DNA of 64,000 nt from NCBI RefSeq assembly GCF_004341885.1, contig NZ_SLVX01000014.1:1-64000 (forward strand). The letters run 5' to 3'. A model generated the notes under the pieces. That model was not told the DNA's origin, searched no databases, and saw only the letters and a program-made list of their open reading frames with translations. Below are positions 27,599 through 36,599 of the stretch, piece by piece (the first letter of the stretch is position 1; every line of letters starts with the position of its first letter). The position numbers and the translations under genes are program-made. Source of the stretch: Shinella granuli. Lineage in GTDB: Bacteria; Pseudomonadota; Alphaproteobacteria; Rhizobiales; Rhizobiaceae.

Positions 27599-27610
27599 AT
27601 TGGATCCAAT
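27599..27610. promoter_or_regulatory. ATTGGATCCAAT palindrome between the racemase-family gene and gntR
   Basis: Second exact copy of the palindrome at 25692-25703. It lies 77 bases upstream of the racemase-family start and about 100 bases before the gntR start, in an AT-rich pocket (AAAAATTGG...CAATATACAATC) likely to contain the divergent promoters. Confidence 0.75.
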
Positions 27611-27712
27611 ATACAATCGTGTTTTGCATGACATCGCCGCGGCGGGGCTCTGTTGCCCCGCTCCCGGTTTCGACCTATGACCGATCGCTTCATTCCACCG
27701 GGGTGCGACGTG

Positions 27713-28378
27713 ATGAAATTTGCTGCCGTCGATGTCAGGCAGGCCGCTTCGGCGGCGGACATCGTCTATGAGGCCCTGCGCAAGGCGATCATCGAAGGCG
27801 ACCTTGCCGAAGGCGAGAACCTTCGGCAGGACCAGATCGCGCAGATGTTCAACATCAGCCGCATCCCCGTGCGCGAGGCCCTGTCACGGCTGGAGCAGCA
27901 CGGCCTCATCACCACCCAGCGCTACAAGGGCGCCGTGGTGGCCGGCCTGTCGATCGAAGAGATCGAGGAGATCTTCGAGTTCCGCGCGCTGATCGAGGCG
28001 GAGGTCATCCGCCTCGCCGTGCCCAATCTCGACCGGGAGGCGCTGGAAAAGGCGCGGCGCCATTGCGACGCCTTCGACCGGGAGACCGACCCGCACCGCT
28101 GGGGCGAGATCAACCGCAACTTCCATTACAGCCTCTACGAGGCCTCGCGCCGGCCGTATTACCTGCAGAACGTGCGCTCCTCGCTCGACCGCATCGACCG
28201 CTACCTGCGCGCCCAGCTATCCTTCACCAACGGCGTGCCGCGCGCCGGACGAGAGCACGAGGCGATCCTTGCCGCCTGCGAACAGGGCGACGCGGACCTC
28301 GCCTCGCGGCTGACGCGCGACCACATCCTTGATGCCGGCCGATCGCTGATGACGTTCCTGCGGGAGCAGCGGGGCTGA
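27713..28378 (+). CDS. GntR-family (FCD-type) transcriptional regulator
   Basis: 221 residues from ATG 27713 (MKFAAVDVRQ); in-frame upstream starts at 27677 and 27653 add residues outside the usual domain. Winged helix at about 12-75 (DQIAQMFNISRIPVREALSR; ITTQRYKGAVVAGL), then an FCD helical ligand domain (EIFEFRALIEAEVIR; NRNFHYSLYEASRR). It is the likely owner of the paired ATTGGATCCAAT sites, controlling the racemase-family gene, itself and the dpp-pepP operon. Ligand presumably hydroxyproline or a derivative (inference). Confidence 0.87.
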   Translation: MKFAAVDVRQAASAADIVYEALRKAIIEGDLAEGENLRQDQIAQMFNISRIPVREALSRLEQHGLITTQRYKGAVVAGLSIEEIEEIFEFRALIEAEVIRLAVPNLDREALEKARRHCDAFDRETDPHRWGEINRNFHYSLYEASRRPYYLQNVRSSLDRIDRYLRAQLSFTNGVPRAGREHEAILAACEQGDADLASRLTRDHILDAGRSLMTFLREQRG

Positions 28379-28489
28379 GCGGAAGGCTCCCCGGCCGGCC
28401 ATTCGTCCGTGCGCGGCGCCTGCCCTTGACTATCCCATCGGCTGGAAAACCGGCGCGGCGCGAGCGGGAACCGCCGGCACCGCCTCTCG

Positions 28490-30532
28490 TCAAAACTCTT
28501 CCCAGTCCCCGTCGTTCCCCTTGTCCTGCCGCACGCCGAGGGCGCCGGCCAGCTTTTCGCTGAGCGCCAGGGCCGGCGAGGCGACGGGGCGCGAACCGCC
28601 GGTGGCGGGCTTGACGTTCCACTGGCCGGGCGACTTGCGGGCCAGTGCCGGCGCCGGGGCGGGCGCTGCGGGCGAGGGAGCCGGGGGCGTGGCGGACGAC
28701 ACGACATGCAGGTGCGGCGCGTGCACCGTGCGGCCGGCGGCCGCGCTGCCGCCGACATTGAAGCGGCCGATCAGCGCGTTGAGCGCCTGCACCTCGGAAG
28801 CAAGGCCGTGGCTCGCGGCGGTCGTCTCCTCCACCATGGCGGCGTTCTTCTGCGTGCCCTGGTCCATCGCATTGACGGCGGTGTTGATCTCCTGGAGACC
28901 GGTCGACTGTTCGCGCGCCGCCTCGACGATCGCCTGGACGTGGCCGTTGATCTCCTGCACCTCGGTGACGATCGCCTGCAGTGCGCGGCCCGTATCGTCG
29001 ACGAGGGAGACGCCGGAGCGCACCTGCTCGCCCGAGGTGGTGATCAGCGCCTTGATCTCCTTGGCGGCCTTGGCCGAGCGCTGGGCGAGCTCGCGCACCT
29101 CCTGCGCCACGACCGCAAAGCCCTTGCCCGCCTCGCCCGCCCGGGCCGCTTCCACACCCGCATTAAGGGCAAGGAGGTTGGTCTGGAAGGCGATCTCGTC
29201 GATGACGCCGATGATGCTGGTGATCTCGCTGGAGGACTTCTCGATCTCCTGCATGGCCGAGACGGCGCGGCGCACGATCTCGCCGGATTTTTCCGCGCCC
29301 GAGCGGGTGCGCGCGACGAGCTGGCCCGCCTCCTCCGCCCGCCGGGTGGAATCCTTCACGGTGGTGGTGATCTCTTCGAGCGCGGCGGCGGTCTCCTCGA
29401 CGGAAGCCGCCTGCTGCTCGGTGCGGCGCGAGAGATCGTCGGCCGCGGCGCGGATCTGGCTGGCGCCGGCGTCGATCGCACGGGCATTCTCACCGACCTC
29501 GCGCAGCGCATCGCTGAGGCGCGAGACGGAGGCGTTGAAATCCTCGCGCAGCCGGTCGAGGTCGCCGTCGAAGGGTTTTTCGATGCGGCAGGTCATGTCG
29601 CCGCTGGCAAGCCTGCCGAGCGCATCGGCAAGGCTGGCGACGGCCTCCTGCACGCGGCCGCTGTCGCGGGTGCGCTCGGCCTCGCGCGCCTGGCGCTCGC
29701 CCTCGGCCCGGCGGCGGTCGTCGTCGCCCTGGCGCTCCAGGCGCTGGCGCTCGGCGGCATTGTCGCGGAAGACGGCGACGGTGCCGGCCATCTCGCCGAT
29801 CTCGTCCTTGCGATCGGCATGCGGGATGGTGACGGCGGCATCGCCGTCGGCCAGCTTCTTCATCGCGCCGGCAAGGCCGGTGAGCGGCCTGACGACGCGG
29901 CGGTTGACGAGGAAGATCGCGGCGATCGCCAGGCCCATGGAGATGGCAAGCGATGCCCAGGTGAGCGCGAAGGCAGAGCCTTCCTCGCCGCGGGCCGAGA
30001 GGATCGTCTCGTCCGTCACCTTCCGGGTGCTGGCCACGAGGTCGTTCAGCGAAGCGCTGATCGCATCGGCGCTCGCCTGCATCGGCCCCTTGTAGACTTC
30101 CAGCGCCGGCCCCTTGGCGGCGATGGCGGAGAACTGGATGAGTTTTGCGGAATCGTCGAGATAGGTCTTCAGTGTCGCCTTGATGCCGTCGATTTCCGCA
30201 GCGGCTGCCGCATTGCCGCTGTTGGCCGCGCCATAGCTGTCGACCATGCCGGCAAAGGCGTCGGCGCGCTCCTTGATGCGCGCCTCGATGCGGCCGATCT
30301 CGTCGGGATCCATCGAGAGCAGGTGCTCCGAATAGGTCGCGTTGAGCTCGGCGAAGGCGTGGCTGAGCTGCAGGATGCGGCTCATCTCGGGCATGCGCTC
30401 GGCGCCGATGCGCTCGATATGGCCGGTCATCGCCGAGAGGGAGCGGAAGGCGACGGCGCCTTGCAGGGCGCCCAGCACGACCATGAGGACGAAGAGCGCG
30501 GGCAGGAGCCTGCTGATCCGGACATTACGCAT
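28490..30532 (-). CDS. Methyl-accepting chemotaxis protein
   Basis: 680 residues. One N-terminal membrane helix (about 8-30), a helical periplasmic sensor (about 31-190), a second helix (about 190-210), two successive HAMP domains ([20 protein letters not shown] and [20 protein letters not shown]), then a cytoplasmic signalling hairpin whose tip [20 protein letters not shown] is canonical. After a Pro/Ala-rich linker the protein ends in DWEEF, matching the xWxxF pentapeptide that tethers CheR and CheB. It is probably a high-abundance, adaptation-competent receptor; the ligand is unknown. No che genes are adjacent. Confidence 0.92.
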   Translation of the reverse strand: MRNVRISRLLPALFVLMVVLGALQGAVAFRSLSAMTGHIERIGAERMPEMSRILQLSHAFAELNATYSEHLLSMDPDEIGRIEARIKERADAFAGMVDSYGAANSGNAAAAAEIDGIKATLKTYLDDSAKLIQFSAIAAKGPALEVYKGPMQASADAISASLNDLVASTRKVTDETILSARGEEGSAFALTWASLAISMGLAIAAIFLVNRRVVRPLTGLAGAMKKLADGDAAVTIPHADRKDEIGEMAGTVAVFRDNAAERQRLERQGDDDRRRAEGERQAREAERTRDSGRVQEAVASLADALGRLASGDMTCRIEKPFDGDLDRLREDFNASVSRLSDALREVGENARAIDAGASQIRAAADDLSRRTEQQAASVEETAAALEEITTTVKDSTRRAEEAGQLVARTRSGAEKSGEIVRRAVSAMQEIEKSSSEITSIIGVIDEIAFQTNLLALNAGVEAARAGEAGKGFAVVAQEVRELAQRSAKAAKEIKALITTSGEQVRSGVSLVDDTGRALQAIVTEVQEINGHVQAIVEAAREQSTGLQEINTAVNAMDQGTQKNAAMVEETTAASHGLASEVQALNALIGRFNVGGSAAAGRTVHAPHLHVVSSATPPAPSPAAPAPAPALARKSPGQWNVKPATGGSRPVASPALALSEKLAGALGVRQDKGNDGDWEEF

Positions 30533-30687
30533 GACAGTTCCCTGATAGTCTTCGACGACCCGGCTTCGTGCGGGTGCGCAGAAGTGTAGGAGCGGTCGTT
30601 TAACGCAGGCTTAATGCGCGGCTCCGACCTCCTGCCTTGCCGGCCGCTTTTCCACATCCTACATGCGGGAACGAACAGGAGTTTTCG

Positions 30688-31413
30688 ATGATCCTCAACG
30701 CCGCCCGCCTTTCGCTCGCCAATCTCTTCGCCCCCGAGACGCGGGGCGTGTTCTGGAAGGTCATCGGGCTTACCCTTCTCGCGCTCATCGTCCTGTGGTT
30801 CGGCCTTCGGGAAACCTTCACCGCCTTCGCCTGGCCCTTCCTGCAGGGCATGGTGATGCCCGACCTGCCGGAATGGGCGGGCTGGCTCACCTTCGTCTTC
30901 GGCATCCTCGCCAGCATCGGCCTCGCGCTCGGGCTCGCCCTCCTGCTCGCGCCGGTGACGGCGATCATCGCCGGCTTCTTCCTCGACGACGTCGCCGAGG
31001 TCATCGAGAAGCGCGACTATCCCGGACAGGCTGCCGGGCAGGCGCTGCCGCTCGGCCAGGCGATCGCCGGCTCGGTCAAGTTCCTCGGCATCGTCATCCT
31101 CGGCAACCTTCTCGCCCTCTTCCTGCTGTTCATTCCCGGCGTCAACCTCGTCGCCTTCTTCCTGGTCAACGGCTACCTGCTCGGCCGGGAATTCTTCGAA
31201 TTCGCGGCGATGCGCCACCGCCCGCCGGCGGAGGCGCGCCTGTTCCGGGCCAAGCACGCCGCGACGGTGCTGATCGCCGGCCTGCTCATTGCCGCCTTCC
31301 TGGCGATCCCGATCGTCAACCTGCTGACGCCGCTCTTTGCCGCCGGCCTCATGGTGCATCTCCACAAGGCGCTGAGCGGCAAGGACCCCGGCTTTTCACT
31401 GCGGCAGAACTGA
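30688..31413 (+). CDS. EI24-domain (CysZ-like) membrane protein
   Basis: 241 residues; start at 30688 because AACAGGAG precedes it. About five to six hydrophobic segments ([75 protein letters not shown]). The pattern [20 protein letters not shown] and the closing [19 protein letters not shown] are typical of the EI24/CysZ family. CysZ mediates sulfate uptake in enterobacteria; rhizobial members are untested. Its end overlaps the convergent VOC gene by 18 bp. Confidence 0.85.
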   Translation: MILNAARLSLANLFAPETRGVFWKVIGLTLLALIVLWFGLRETFTAFAWPFLQGMVMPDLPEWAGWLTFVFGILASIGLALGLALLLAPVTAIIAGFFLDDVAEVIEKRDYPGQAAGQALPLGQAIAGSVKFLGIVILGNLLALFLLFIPGVNLVAFFLVNGYLLGREFFEFAAMRHRPPAEARLFRAKHAATVLIAGLLIAAFLAIPIVNLLTPLFAAGLMVHLHKALSGKDPGFSLRQN

Positions 31414-31821
31414 CGCATCGTACAGGGCCGCATAGTCGGCATTCGGCGGGATCGGCGTGATCACGTCGATCATCACGCCGTTCGGATCGGCGGTGATGAA
31501 GTGGCGCTGGCCGAAGTCCTCGTCGCGGATGTCGCGCAGGATCGGCAGGCCGGCGGCGCGCACCGCCTCATAGACCGCATCGACGTCCTCCACCTCGAAG
31601 TTCAGCAGCAGGCCGGAAACCTTGCCGCGGCCGACGGCCGGGATCGTCTCGTGGCTGCCGTCGAGCACGGCGAGCGTCACCTTCTCGTCCTCGCTGGACT
31701 GGAGATGGATGTACCAGTCGCTGGTGAAGAGGGCCTCGAAGCGGAAGTGCTTTTCGTAGAAGGCAGCGGTGCCCGCCACGTCGTCGGTCATGATCACCGG
31801 ATAATAGCTGGTCGTCTTCAT
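31396..31821 (-). CDS. VOC-family glyoxalase/bleomycin-resistance-like protein
   Basis: 141 residues with AAGGAG upstream of the ATG at 31821. Two beta-alpha-beta repeats: [20 protein letters not shown] and [20 protein letters not shown]. The end contains [20 protein letters not shown], with His and an acidic residue in metal-ligand-like positions. Divergent from a TetR regulator, with paired CATACAATC motifs between, so it is probably an inducible detoxification or catabolic protein. The substrate is unknown. Confidence 0.85.
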   Translation of the reverse strand: MKTTSYYPVIMTDDVAGTAAFYEKHFRFEALFTSDWYIHLQSSEDEKVTLAVLDGSHETIPAVGRGKVSGLLLNFEVEDVDAVYEAVRAAGLPILRDIRDEDFGQRHFITADPNGVMIDVITPIPPNADYAALYDASVLPQ

Positions 31822-31900
31822 CGGGTTGCTCCTTTTTGCGTTTTCCACATGTCGGACGGCAAACCATGCAGGGTTTTGCTGGATTTGCCGGCGCAATAAA

Positions 31901-31948
31901 CATACAATCTGCATGTTTCTATCAATTAACATACATTCTGATTGTATG
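31901..31948. promoter_or_regulatory. Paired CATACAATC motifs in the VOC-tetR divergent region
   Basis: CATACAATC at 31901-31909 and its exact inverse GATTGTATG at 31940-31948. The right-hand copy is also half of a local dyad CATACA (31930-31935) / TGTATG (31943-31948). The arrangement fits a TetR operator 13 bases before the tetR start. Confidence 0.65.
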
Positions 31949-31960
31949 CAAAGGGGAAAA

Positions 31961-32536
31961 ATGGCACGCAGCAACAAGGAGCGCACGGAAGCGACCCGCC
32001 TCGCGCTGATCGAGGCGGCCCGGCGGCTTTTCGTGGACAGGGGATATGCGGACACGGCGACGCCCGACATCGTGGCAGAGGCCGGGGTGACGCGCGGCGC
32101 GCTCTATCACCATTTCGAGGACAAGAAGGCGCTGTTCCGCGCCACGCTGGAGCGCGAAGCGGCGGCCGTCGCCGCCCATATCGACACGGTCTCGCTGCCC
32201 GCCGGCTCGCCGCGCGAGGCGCTGCTATCAGGCGCCGCCGCCTATTTCGATGCCATGGCTGTGCCCGGCCGCACGCGCCTGCTGCTGCTCGAGGCCCCCG
32301 CCGTGCTCGGTTTCGAGGGCGCCGGCGCGATCGACCGGGACAATGCCGAGGGCACGCTGAAGGCAGGGCTTTCCGACCTCATCGGCAAGGGCGTGGACGC
32401 AGCAAGGCTGCAGGCCCTGACGGACCTCATCTCCGCCGCCTTCGACCGCGCGGCGATCGCCATCGAGACGGGCGCGGACCGCAAGGCCTATGAGGACGCG
32501 GTCGCCAGCCTGCTGGACGGGCTCGTCAGGGCGTAG
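31961..32536 (+). CDS. TetR/AcrR-family transcriptional regulator
   Basis: 191 residues; ATG at 31961 follows AAGGGG. HTH at about 25-60 ([20 protein letters not shown]), then a helical regulatory domain ([20 protein letters not shown]). Probable repressor of itself and the divergent VOC gene through the CATACAATC motifs. Its 3' end overlaps the convergent nth gene by 11 bp. Confidence 0.88.
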   Translation: MARSNKERTEATRLALIEAARRLFVDRGYADTATPDIVAEAGVTRGALYHHFEDKKALFRATLEREAAAVAAHIDTVSLPAGSPREALLSGAAAYFDAMAVPGRTRLLLLEAPAVLGFEGAGAIDRDNAEGTLKAGLSDLIGKGVDAARLQALTDLISAAFDRAAIAIETGADRKAYEDAVASLLDGLVRA

Positions 32537-33281
32537 GGCCGAAAAGCTGCGGCGGCAGCTCCACGAGCGGCGCCGGCACGTCGCAGGTCTTCTCCGGCGA
32601 CTTGCACAGATCGGCGATGATACAGTGCTCGCATTCCGGCCTGCGCGCCTTGCAACAGTACCGCCCGTGCAGGATCAGCCAGTGGTGCGCGTGATAGAGA
32701 TATTCGTCCGGGATGATGCGGATCAGCCGGTCCTCCACCTCGTCCGGCGTCTTGCCGGGCGCGAGGCGGAGGCGATTGGCGATGCGGAAGATATGCGTGT
32801 CGACCGCCAGCGTCGCCTCGCCGAAGGCCATGGACAGCACCACATTCGCCGTCTTGCGCCCGACGCCGGGCAGCATGACCAGCTCCTCGCGGGTGCGCGG
32901 CACCTCGCCGCCGAAGCGGTCGACGAGCATCTGGCCGAGCGCGATGACGTTCTTCGCCTTGTTGCGGTAAAGGCCGATCGTCTTGATGTAGTCGCGGACC
33001 TTTTCCTCGCCGAGCGCCAGCATCTTTTCCGGCGTGTCGGCGACCTTGAAGAGCGCGCGGGTCGCCTTGTTGACGCCGGCATCCGTCGCCTGGGCGGACA
33101 GCGCCACGGCGACGACGAGCGTGAACGGATTGACATGCTCCAGTTCGCCCTTCGGCTCCGGCCGCTGGATGGAGAAGCGCCGGAAGATCTCCTTCAGCTC
33201 GTCCTGCGAATAGAGGCTCTTCGGCCGCGCCGGCGCCTTGCGCCGGGGCGCCGCTTTCTTCTTGATCGTTCCGTTTTCCAT
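32526..33281 (-). CDS. nth: Endonuclease III (DNA glycosylase/AP lyase)
   Basis: 251 residues. Excises oxidised pyrimidines from DNA. Helix-hairpin-helix with catalytic lysine LPGVGRKTANV, catalytic aspartate AVDTHIFR, and the [4Fe-4S] loop C-x6-C-x2-C-x5-C (CKARRPECEHCIIADLC) are intact. An N-terminal basic extension of about 20 residues (KKKAAPRRKAPARPK) precedes the core, common in rhizobial Nth. Housekeeping gene. Confidence 0.96.
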   Translation of the reverse strand: MENGTIKKKAAPRRKAPARPKSLYSQDELKEIFRRFSIQRPEPKGELEHVNPFTLVVAVALSAQATDAGVNKATRALFKVADTPEKMLALGEEKVRDYIKTIGLYRNKAKNVIALGQMLVDRFGGEVPRTREELVMLPGVGRKTANVVLSMAFGEATLAVDTHIFRIANRLRLAPGKTPDEVEDRLIRIIPDEYLYHAHHWLILHGRYCCKARRPECEHCIIADLCKSPEKTCDVPAPLVELPPQLFGPTP

Positions 33282-33310
33282 GGTGCTTCCGCAGGACGCA
33301 TGTCATCGCC

Positions 33311-33333
33311 GCAAAACCGCTACACAGTTTTGC
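33311..33333. repeat. GCAAAAC...GTTTTGC palindromic intergenic repeat, copy 1
   Basis: 23-bp imperfect palindrome with arms GCAAAAC and GTTTTGC around CGCTACACA. A second copy differing at two positions lies at 51868-51890. This matches a short rhizobial repeat family I recall; it lies between nth and the DUF2244 gene. Confidence 0.7.
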
Positions 33334-33357
33334 GCGACTTGCTTATAGTCATGCCCC

Positions 33358-33858
33358 ATGACGCAAGGCAACGCCGACATCGCGATGAACGACCTGCCGG
33401 TCTTTTCCGCCGAACTGCACCCCTACCGGTCGCTCGGGCGGAGCGGCCACCGCATCTTCTTCCTCATTACGGGCGCGCTCAGCTTTGCCCACATGGCCGT
33501 TTTCATGATCTCCGGCGCCTGGCCGGTCGTCCTGTTCTTCGGTCTCGATTTCCTCGTGCTCTTCGGCGCCTTCTGGCTGAACAACCGGGCGGCGAAGGCC
33601 CGCGAGGTGGTCTTTCTCTCGCGCACCAACATCTCGATCCGCAAGATCAGCCCGTCGGGCCGCGAGACCGAGCACGTCTTCAACCCGTTCTGGGCGCGCT
33701 TCCTCGTCTCGCGCAAGGCGAAGATCGGCATCACCGCCATGCATGTGCGCGGCAACGGCCGTGAGACGGATGTCGGCACCTTCCTGCCGCTCGACGACCG
33801 CGAGCGTTTCGCCTCGGCCTTTTCCGGCGCGCTCGCCCGCGTGAAGCGCGGTTACTAG
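33358..33858 (+). CDS. DUF2244 domain membrane protein
   Basis: 166 residues. Two close membrane helices at about 33-80 (IFFLITGALSFAHMAVFMIS; VVLFFGLDFLVLFGAFWLNN) are followed by a cytosolic beta-rich domain (EVVFLSRTNISIRKISPSGR; FNPFWARFLVSRKAKIGITA), the DUF2244 layout. In alphaproteobacteria this gene is often near nth or cytochrome-oxidase genes; the function is unknown. ATG 33358 is used; MNDLPVF at 33385 is an alternative. Confidence 0.85.
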   Translation: MTQGNADIAMNDLPVFSAELHPYRSLGRSGHRIFFLITGALSFAHMAVFMISGAWPVVLFFGLDFLVLFGAFWLNNRAAKAREVVFLSRTNISIRKISPSGRETEHVFNPFWARFLVSRKAKIGITAMHVRGNGRETDVGTFLPLDDRERFASAFSGALARVKRGY

Positions 33859-33929
33859 GGCGGTTCTCGCAGGAATCGGGTGGCGGGCGCGGCGGGGGCG
33901 TGCTTTTCTGGCGGCACAGGAGAAGAACG

Positions 33930-34802
33930 ATGAACATTGCCGCAACCCTGAAGACCGACATCACGCCCGAGGGCGACGACTACACGACCGTCCGCCGGGT
34001 CATCGAGCTCATCACCGAGGATTATCGCGACCAGCCGGGCCTCGATGAAATCGCCGGCCGGCTCGACCAGTCGCCGACGCAGTTGCAGAAGACCTTCACC
34101 CGCTGGGCCGGCCTCTCGCCGAAGGCCTTCCTGCAGGCGGTGCCGCTCGACCATGCCAAGCGGCTGCTGCGCCAGGAGGAACTGCCGCTGCTCGAGACGA
34201 GCTTCGAGGTCGGCCTTTCCGGCCCCGGCCGCCTGCACGACCTCTTCGTCACGCACGAGGCGATGTCGCCCGGCGAATGGAAGGCGCGCGGCGCGGGCCT
34301 GACGATCCGCTACGGCCTGCACCCCTCGCCCTTCGGCGGGGCGCTCGTCATGATCACCGACCGCGGCCTTGCCGGCCTTGCCTTCACCGACGAGGCCGAC
34401 GGCATGGACGCTTTCGAGGACATGTCCTCGCGCTGGCCGAACGCGCATTATGTGGAAGACCGCGAGGCGACCGCCGCCTATGCGGAACGCATCTTCGATC
34501 CGAAGCGCTGGGATCCCAAGGCGCCGCTGCGCGTCGTGCTGATCGGCTCGGATTTCCAGGTCCGCGTCTGGGAAGCGCTCTTGCGCATTCCGATGGGCTG
34601 CGCGGTCACCTATTCGTCGATCGCCGAAAAGCTCGGCCAGCCGACCGCCTCGCGCGCCGTCGGCGCCGCCGTCGGCCGCAACCCCATCTCCTTCGTCGTG
34701 CCCTGCCACCGGGCGCTCGGCAAGAGCGGGGCGCTGACGGGCTACCACTGGGGCCTGACGCGCAAGCGCGCGATGCTCGGATGGGAATCGGGCAAGGCCT
34801 GA
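33930..34802 (+). CDS. ada: Ada-type protein: AraC HTH fused to O6-methylguanine-DNA methyltransferase
   Basis: 290 residues; ATG at 33930 follows AGGAGA. An AraC-type HTH is at about 15-105 (LDEIAGRLDQSPTQLQKTFT; LQAVPLDHAKRLLRQEELPL), and the methyltransferase domain at about 190-285 contains the acceptor cysteine in VVPCHRALG and the VTYSSIAEKLG helix. The N-terminal zinc domain with the phosphotriester-accepting cysteine of E. coli Ada is missing, so methylation sensing as in E. coli cannot operate; the protein probably repairs O6-alkylguanine. Whether it also regulates is unclear. Confidence 0.88.
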   Translation: MNIAATLKTDITPEGDDYTTVRRVIELITEDYRDQPGLDEIAGRLDQSPTQLQKTFTRWAGLSPKAFLQAVPLDHAKRLLRQEELPLLETSFEVGLSGPGRLHDLFVTHEAMSPGEWKARGAGLTIRYGLHPSPFGGALVMITDRGLAGLAFTDEADGMDAFEDMSSRWPNAHYVEDREATAAYAERIFDPKRWDPKAPLRVVLIGSDFQVRVWEALLRIPMGCAVTYSSIAEKLGQPTASRAVGAAVGRNPISFVVPCHRALGKSGALTGYHWGLTRKRAMLGWESGKA

Positions 34803-34809
34803 TGAGCGG

Positions 34810-34972
34810 GCTGCCCCTCACCCTAACCCTCTCCCCGCAAGCGGGGAGAGGGGACGTGCCCCACGCCACGCTGTTGTTTTAGCAAGCCGGTGCGGCATAT
34901 CCCCTTCTCTCCGCTTGCGGGGAGAAGGTGCCGGCAGGCGGATGAGGGGCCCTGCCGGCCGGAAGGCGTCAA
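34810..34972. repeat. Rhizobial mosaic palindromic intergenic element
   Basis: Two hairpins: CTCTCCCCGCAAGCGGGGAG at about 34830-34850 and CTCCGCTTGCGGGGAG at about 34910-34925, inside outer CCCTCACCCTAACCC and GCCGGCAGGCGGATGAGGGG segments. This is the abundant rhizobial mosaic-type repeat. It fills the 180-bp gap between the convergent ada and gpmA genes and could also act as a bidirectional terminator. Confidence 0.75.
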
Positions 34973-34982
34973 AGGACAGCGC

Positions 34983-35618
34983 TCAGTGCGCGCCCGACAT
35001 GTCCCCGAGCACGTCCTTCGACTTCACCGTCGAGTCCGCGTTCAGCACGTAGACCATCGGCACGCCGGTGGCGAGGTTGAGCTTCAGGATCTCTTCCTTG
35101 GAAAGCTTGTCGAGCACCATCACCAGCGAACGCAGCGAATTGCCGTGGGCGGCGACGAGCACCTTCTCGCCGCGCAGCACGCGGGGCAGGATTTCCGTGA
35201 GATAGTAGGGCCAGACGCGGGCGCCGGTGTCGCGCAGGCTCTCGCCGCCCGGCGGCGGCACGTCGTAGGAGCGGCGCCAGATATGCACCTGCTCCTCGCC
35301 CCACTTGGCACGGGCATCGTCCTTGTTGAGGCCCGAGAGGTCGCCGTAATCGCGCTCGTTCAGCGCCTGGTCGCGGATCGTCTCCAGGCCGGGCTGGCCG
35401 ATCTCGTCGAGGATGAGCGACAGCGTCTTCTGCGCGCGGGAAAGATCGGAGGTAAACGCGACATCGAACTTGATGCCGGTCTCGGCGATCGCCTTGCCGC
35501 CGGTCTTGGCCTCCTCGACGCCGAGCGCCGTCAGGTCCGGATCGCGCCAGCCGGTGAAGAGGTTTTTCAGGTTCCATTCGCTCTGGCCGTGGCGAACGAG
35601 GACGAGAGTTCCGCTCAT
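34983..35618 (-). CDS. gpmA: 2,3-bisphosphoglycerate-dependent phosphoglycerate mutase
   Basis: 211 residues, the short alphaproteobacterial form. Catalytic histidine motif [10 protein letters not shown] at residues 6-15, ERDYGDLSG loop, and second histidine in [11 protein letters not shown]. Interconverts 3- and 2-phosphoglycerate in glycolysis and gluconeogenesis. It follows dapB on the same strand with a repeat element between them. Confidence 0.95.
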   Translation of the reverse strand: MSGTLVLVRHGQSEWNLKNLFTGWRDPDLTALGVEEAKTGGKAIAETGIKFDVAFTSDLSRAQKTLSLILDEIGQPGLETIRDQALNERDYGDLSGLNKDDARAKWGEEQVHIWRRSYDVPPPGGESLRDTGARVWPYYLTEILPRVLRGEKVLVAAHGNSLRSLVMVLDKLSKEEILKLNLATGVPMVYVLNADSTVKSKDVLGDMSGAH

Positions 35619-35640
35619 ATGGTCTGTCTCCTGAGGGTTA

Positions 35641-35687
35641 GCATCGTTCCGAAACGTGGATACCGGTTTTCGGACAAAACGATGCGA
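35641..35687. repeat. GCATCGTT...AACGATGC palindromic intergenic repeat
   Basis: Outer arms GCATCGTT (35641-35648) and AACGATGC (at about 35679-35686) enclose CCGAAA and TTTCGG inner arms around GTGGATACCGG. This is a very common short rhizobial palindromic element. It lies in the 84-bp gap between dapB and gpmA and would form a long hairpin in their mRNA. Confidence 0.75.
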
Positions 35688-35702
35688 AAAAGAAAGAAAA
35701 GA

Positions 35703-36521
35703 TCAGTTGAGCCCGAGCACGTCGAGCATGGAATAGAGGCCGGGCTTCCTGTCGCGCGCCCAGAGCGCCGCCTGCACGGCACCGCGGGCGAAGATCGAGC
35801 GGTCCGTCGCGCTGTGCGACAGGGTCACGATCTCGCCCTCGCCGGCCAGCATCACCGAATGCTCGCCGATGACCGAGCCGCCGCGCAGCGTGGCAAAGCC
35901 GATCGAGCCCGCGGGGCGCGGCCCGGTATGGCCGTCGCGCACGCGCACCGAATGGTCGGCAAGCGAAATGCCGCGACCCTTCGCGGCCGCATTGCCGAGC
36001 AGCAGCGCGGTGCCCGAGGGCGCATCGACCTTGTGCTTGTGGTGCATTTCCAGCACCTCGATATCCCAATCGCCGGGGCCGAGCGCGCGGGCGGCGGTCT
36101 CGGTGAGGACGCCGAGCAGGTTGACGCCGAGGCTCATATTCCCGGACTTGACGATGCGGGCGTGGCGGGCGGCGGCCTTGATCTTCTCGTCATCGGCCGG
36201 CGAGCAGCCGGTGGTGCCGATGACATGCACGATGCGCGCCTGCGCGGCGAGGCCAGCACATTCGATCGTTGCGGCGGGCGCCGTGAAATCCAGGACGCCC
36301 TCCGCCGCGACAAAGGCTTCGAGCGGCTTGTCGGTGACGGGAACGCCGATCGGCCCCAGGCCGGCAAGCTCCCCCGCATCGCGGCCGATGAAGGGCGAGC
36401 CTTCGCGCTCGACCGCCGCGAAGACCGCCGCGCCCTCGATCGCGTGGATCGTGCGGATCAGCGTCTGGCCCATGCGGCCCGCCGCCCCCACGACGACCAG
36501 CTTCATTGCGTTGCCGCTCAT
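35703..36521 (-). CDS. dapB: 4-hydroxy-tetrahydrodipicolinate reductase
   Basis: 272 residues; lysine/diaminopimelate pathway. Nucleotide-binding [12 protein letters not shown] at about 10-21, substrate signature [15 protein letters not shown] with catalytic His and Lys, and [13 protein letters not shown]. Start 36521 ([10 protein letters not shown]) matches the usual rhizobial N-terminus; an ATG at 36533 would add four residues. Reverse-strand neighbour of gpmA. Confidence 0.95.
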   Translation of the reverse strand: MSGNAMKLVVVGAAGRMGQTLIRTIHAIEGAAVFAAVEREGSPFIGRDAGELAGLGPIGVPVTDKPLEAFVAAEGVLDFTAPAATIECAGLAAQARIVHVIGTTGCSPADDEKIKAAARHARIVKSGNMSLGVNLLGVLTETAARALGPGDWDIEVLEMHHKHKVDAPSGTALLLGNAAAKGRGISLADHSVRVRDGHTGPRPAGSIGFATLRGGSVIGEHSVMLAGEGEIVTLSHSATDRSIFARGAVQAALWARDRKPGLYSMLDVLGLN

Positions 36522-36599
36522 GTCCCGTTCCATCCCTTCTGCGGAGCGCCGGCGCGCTCCCGTTCCTGTCTTTCCGCAAGGTCACCCTTTTGGAGCGAC

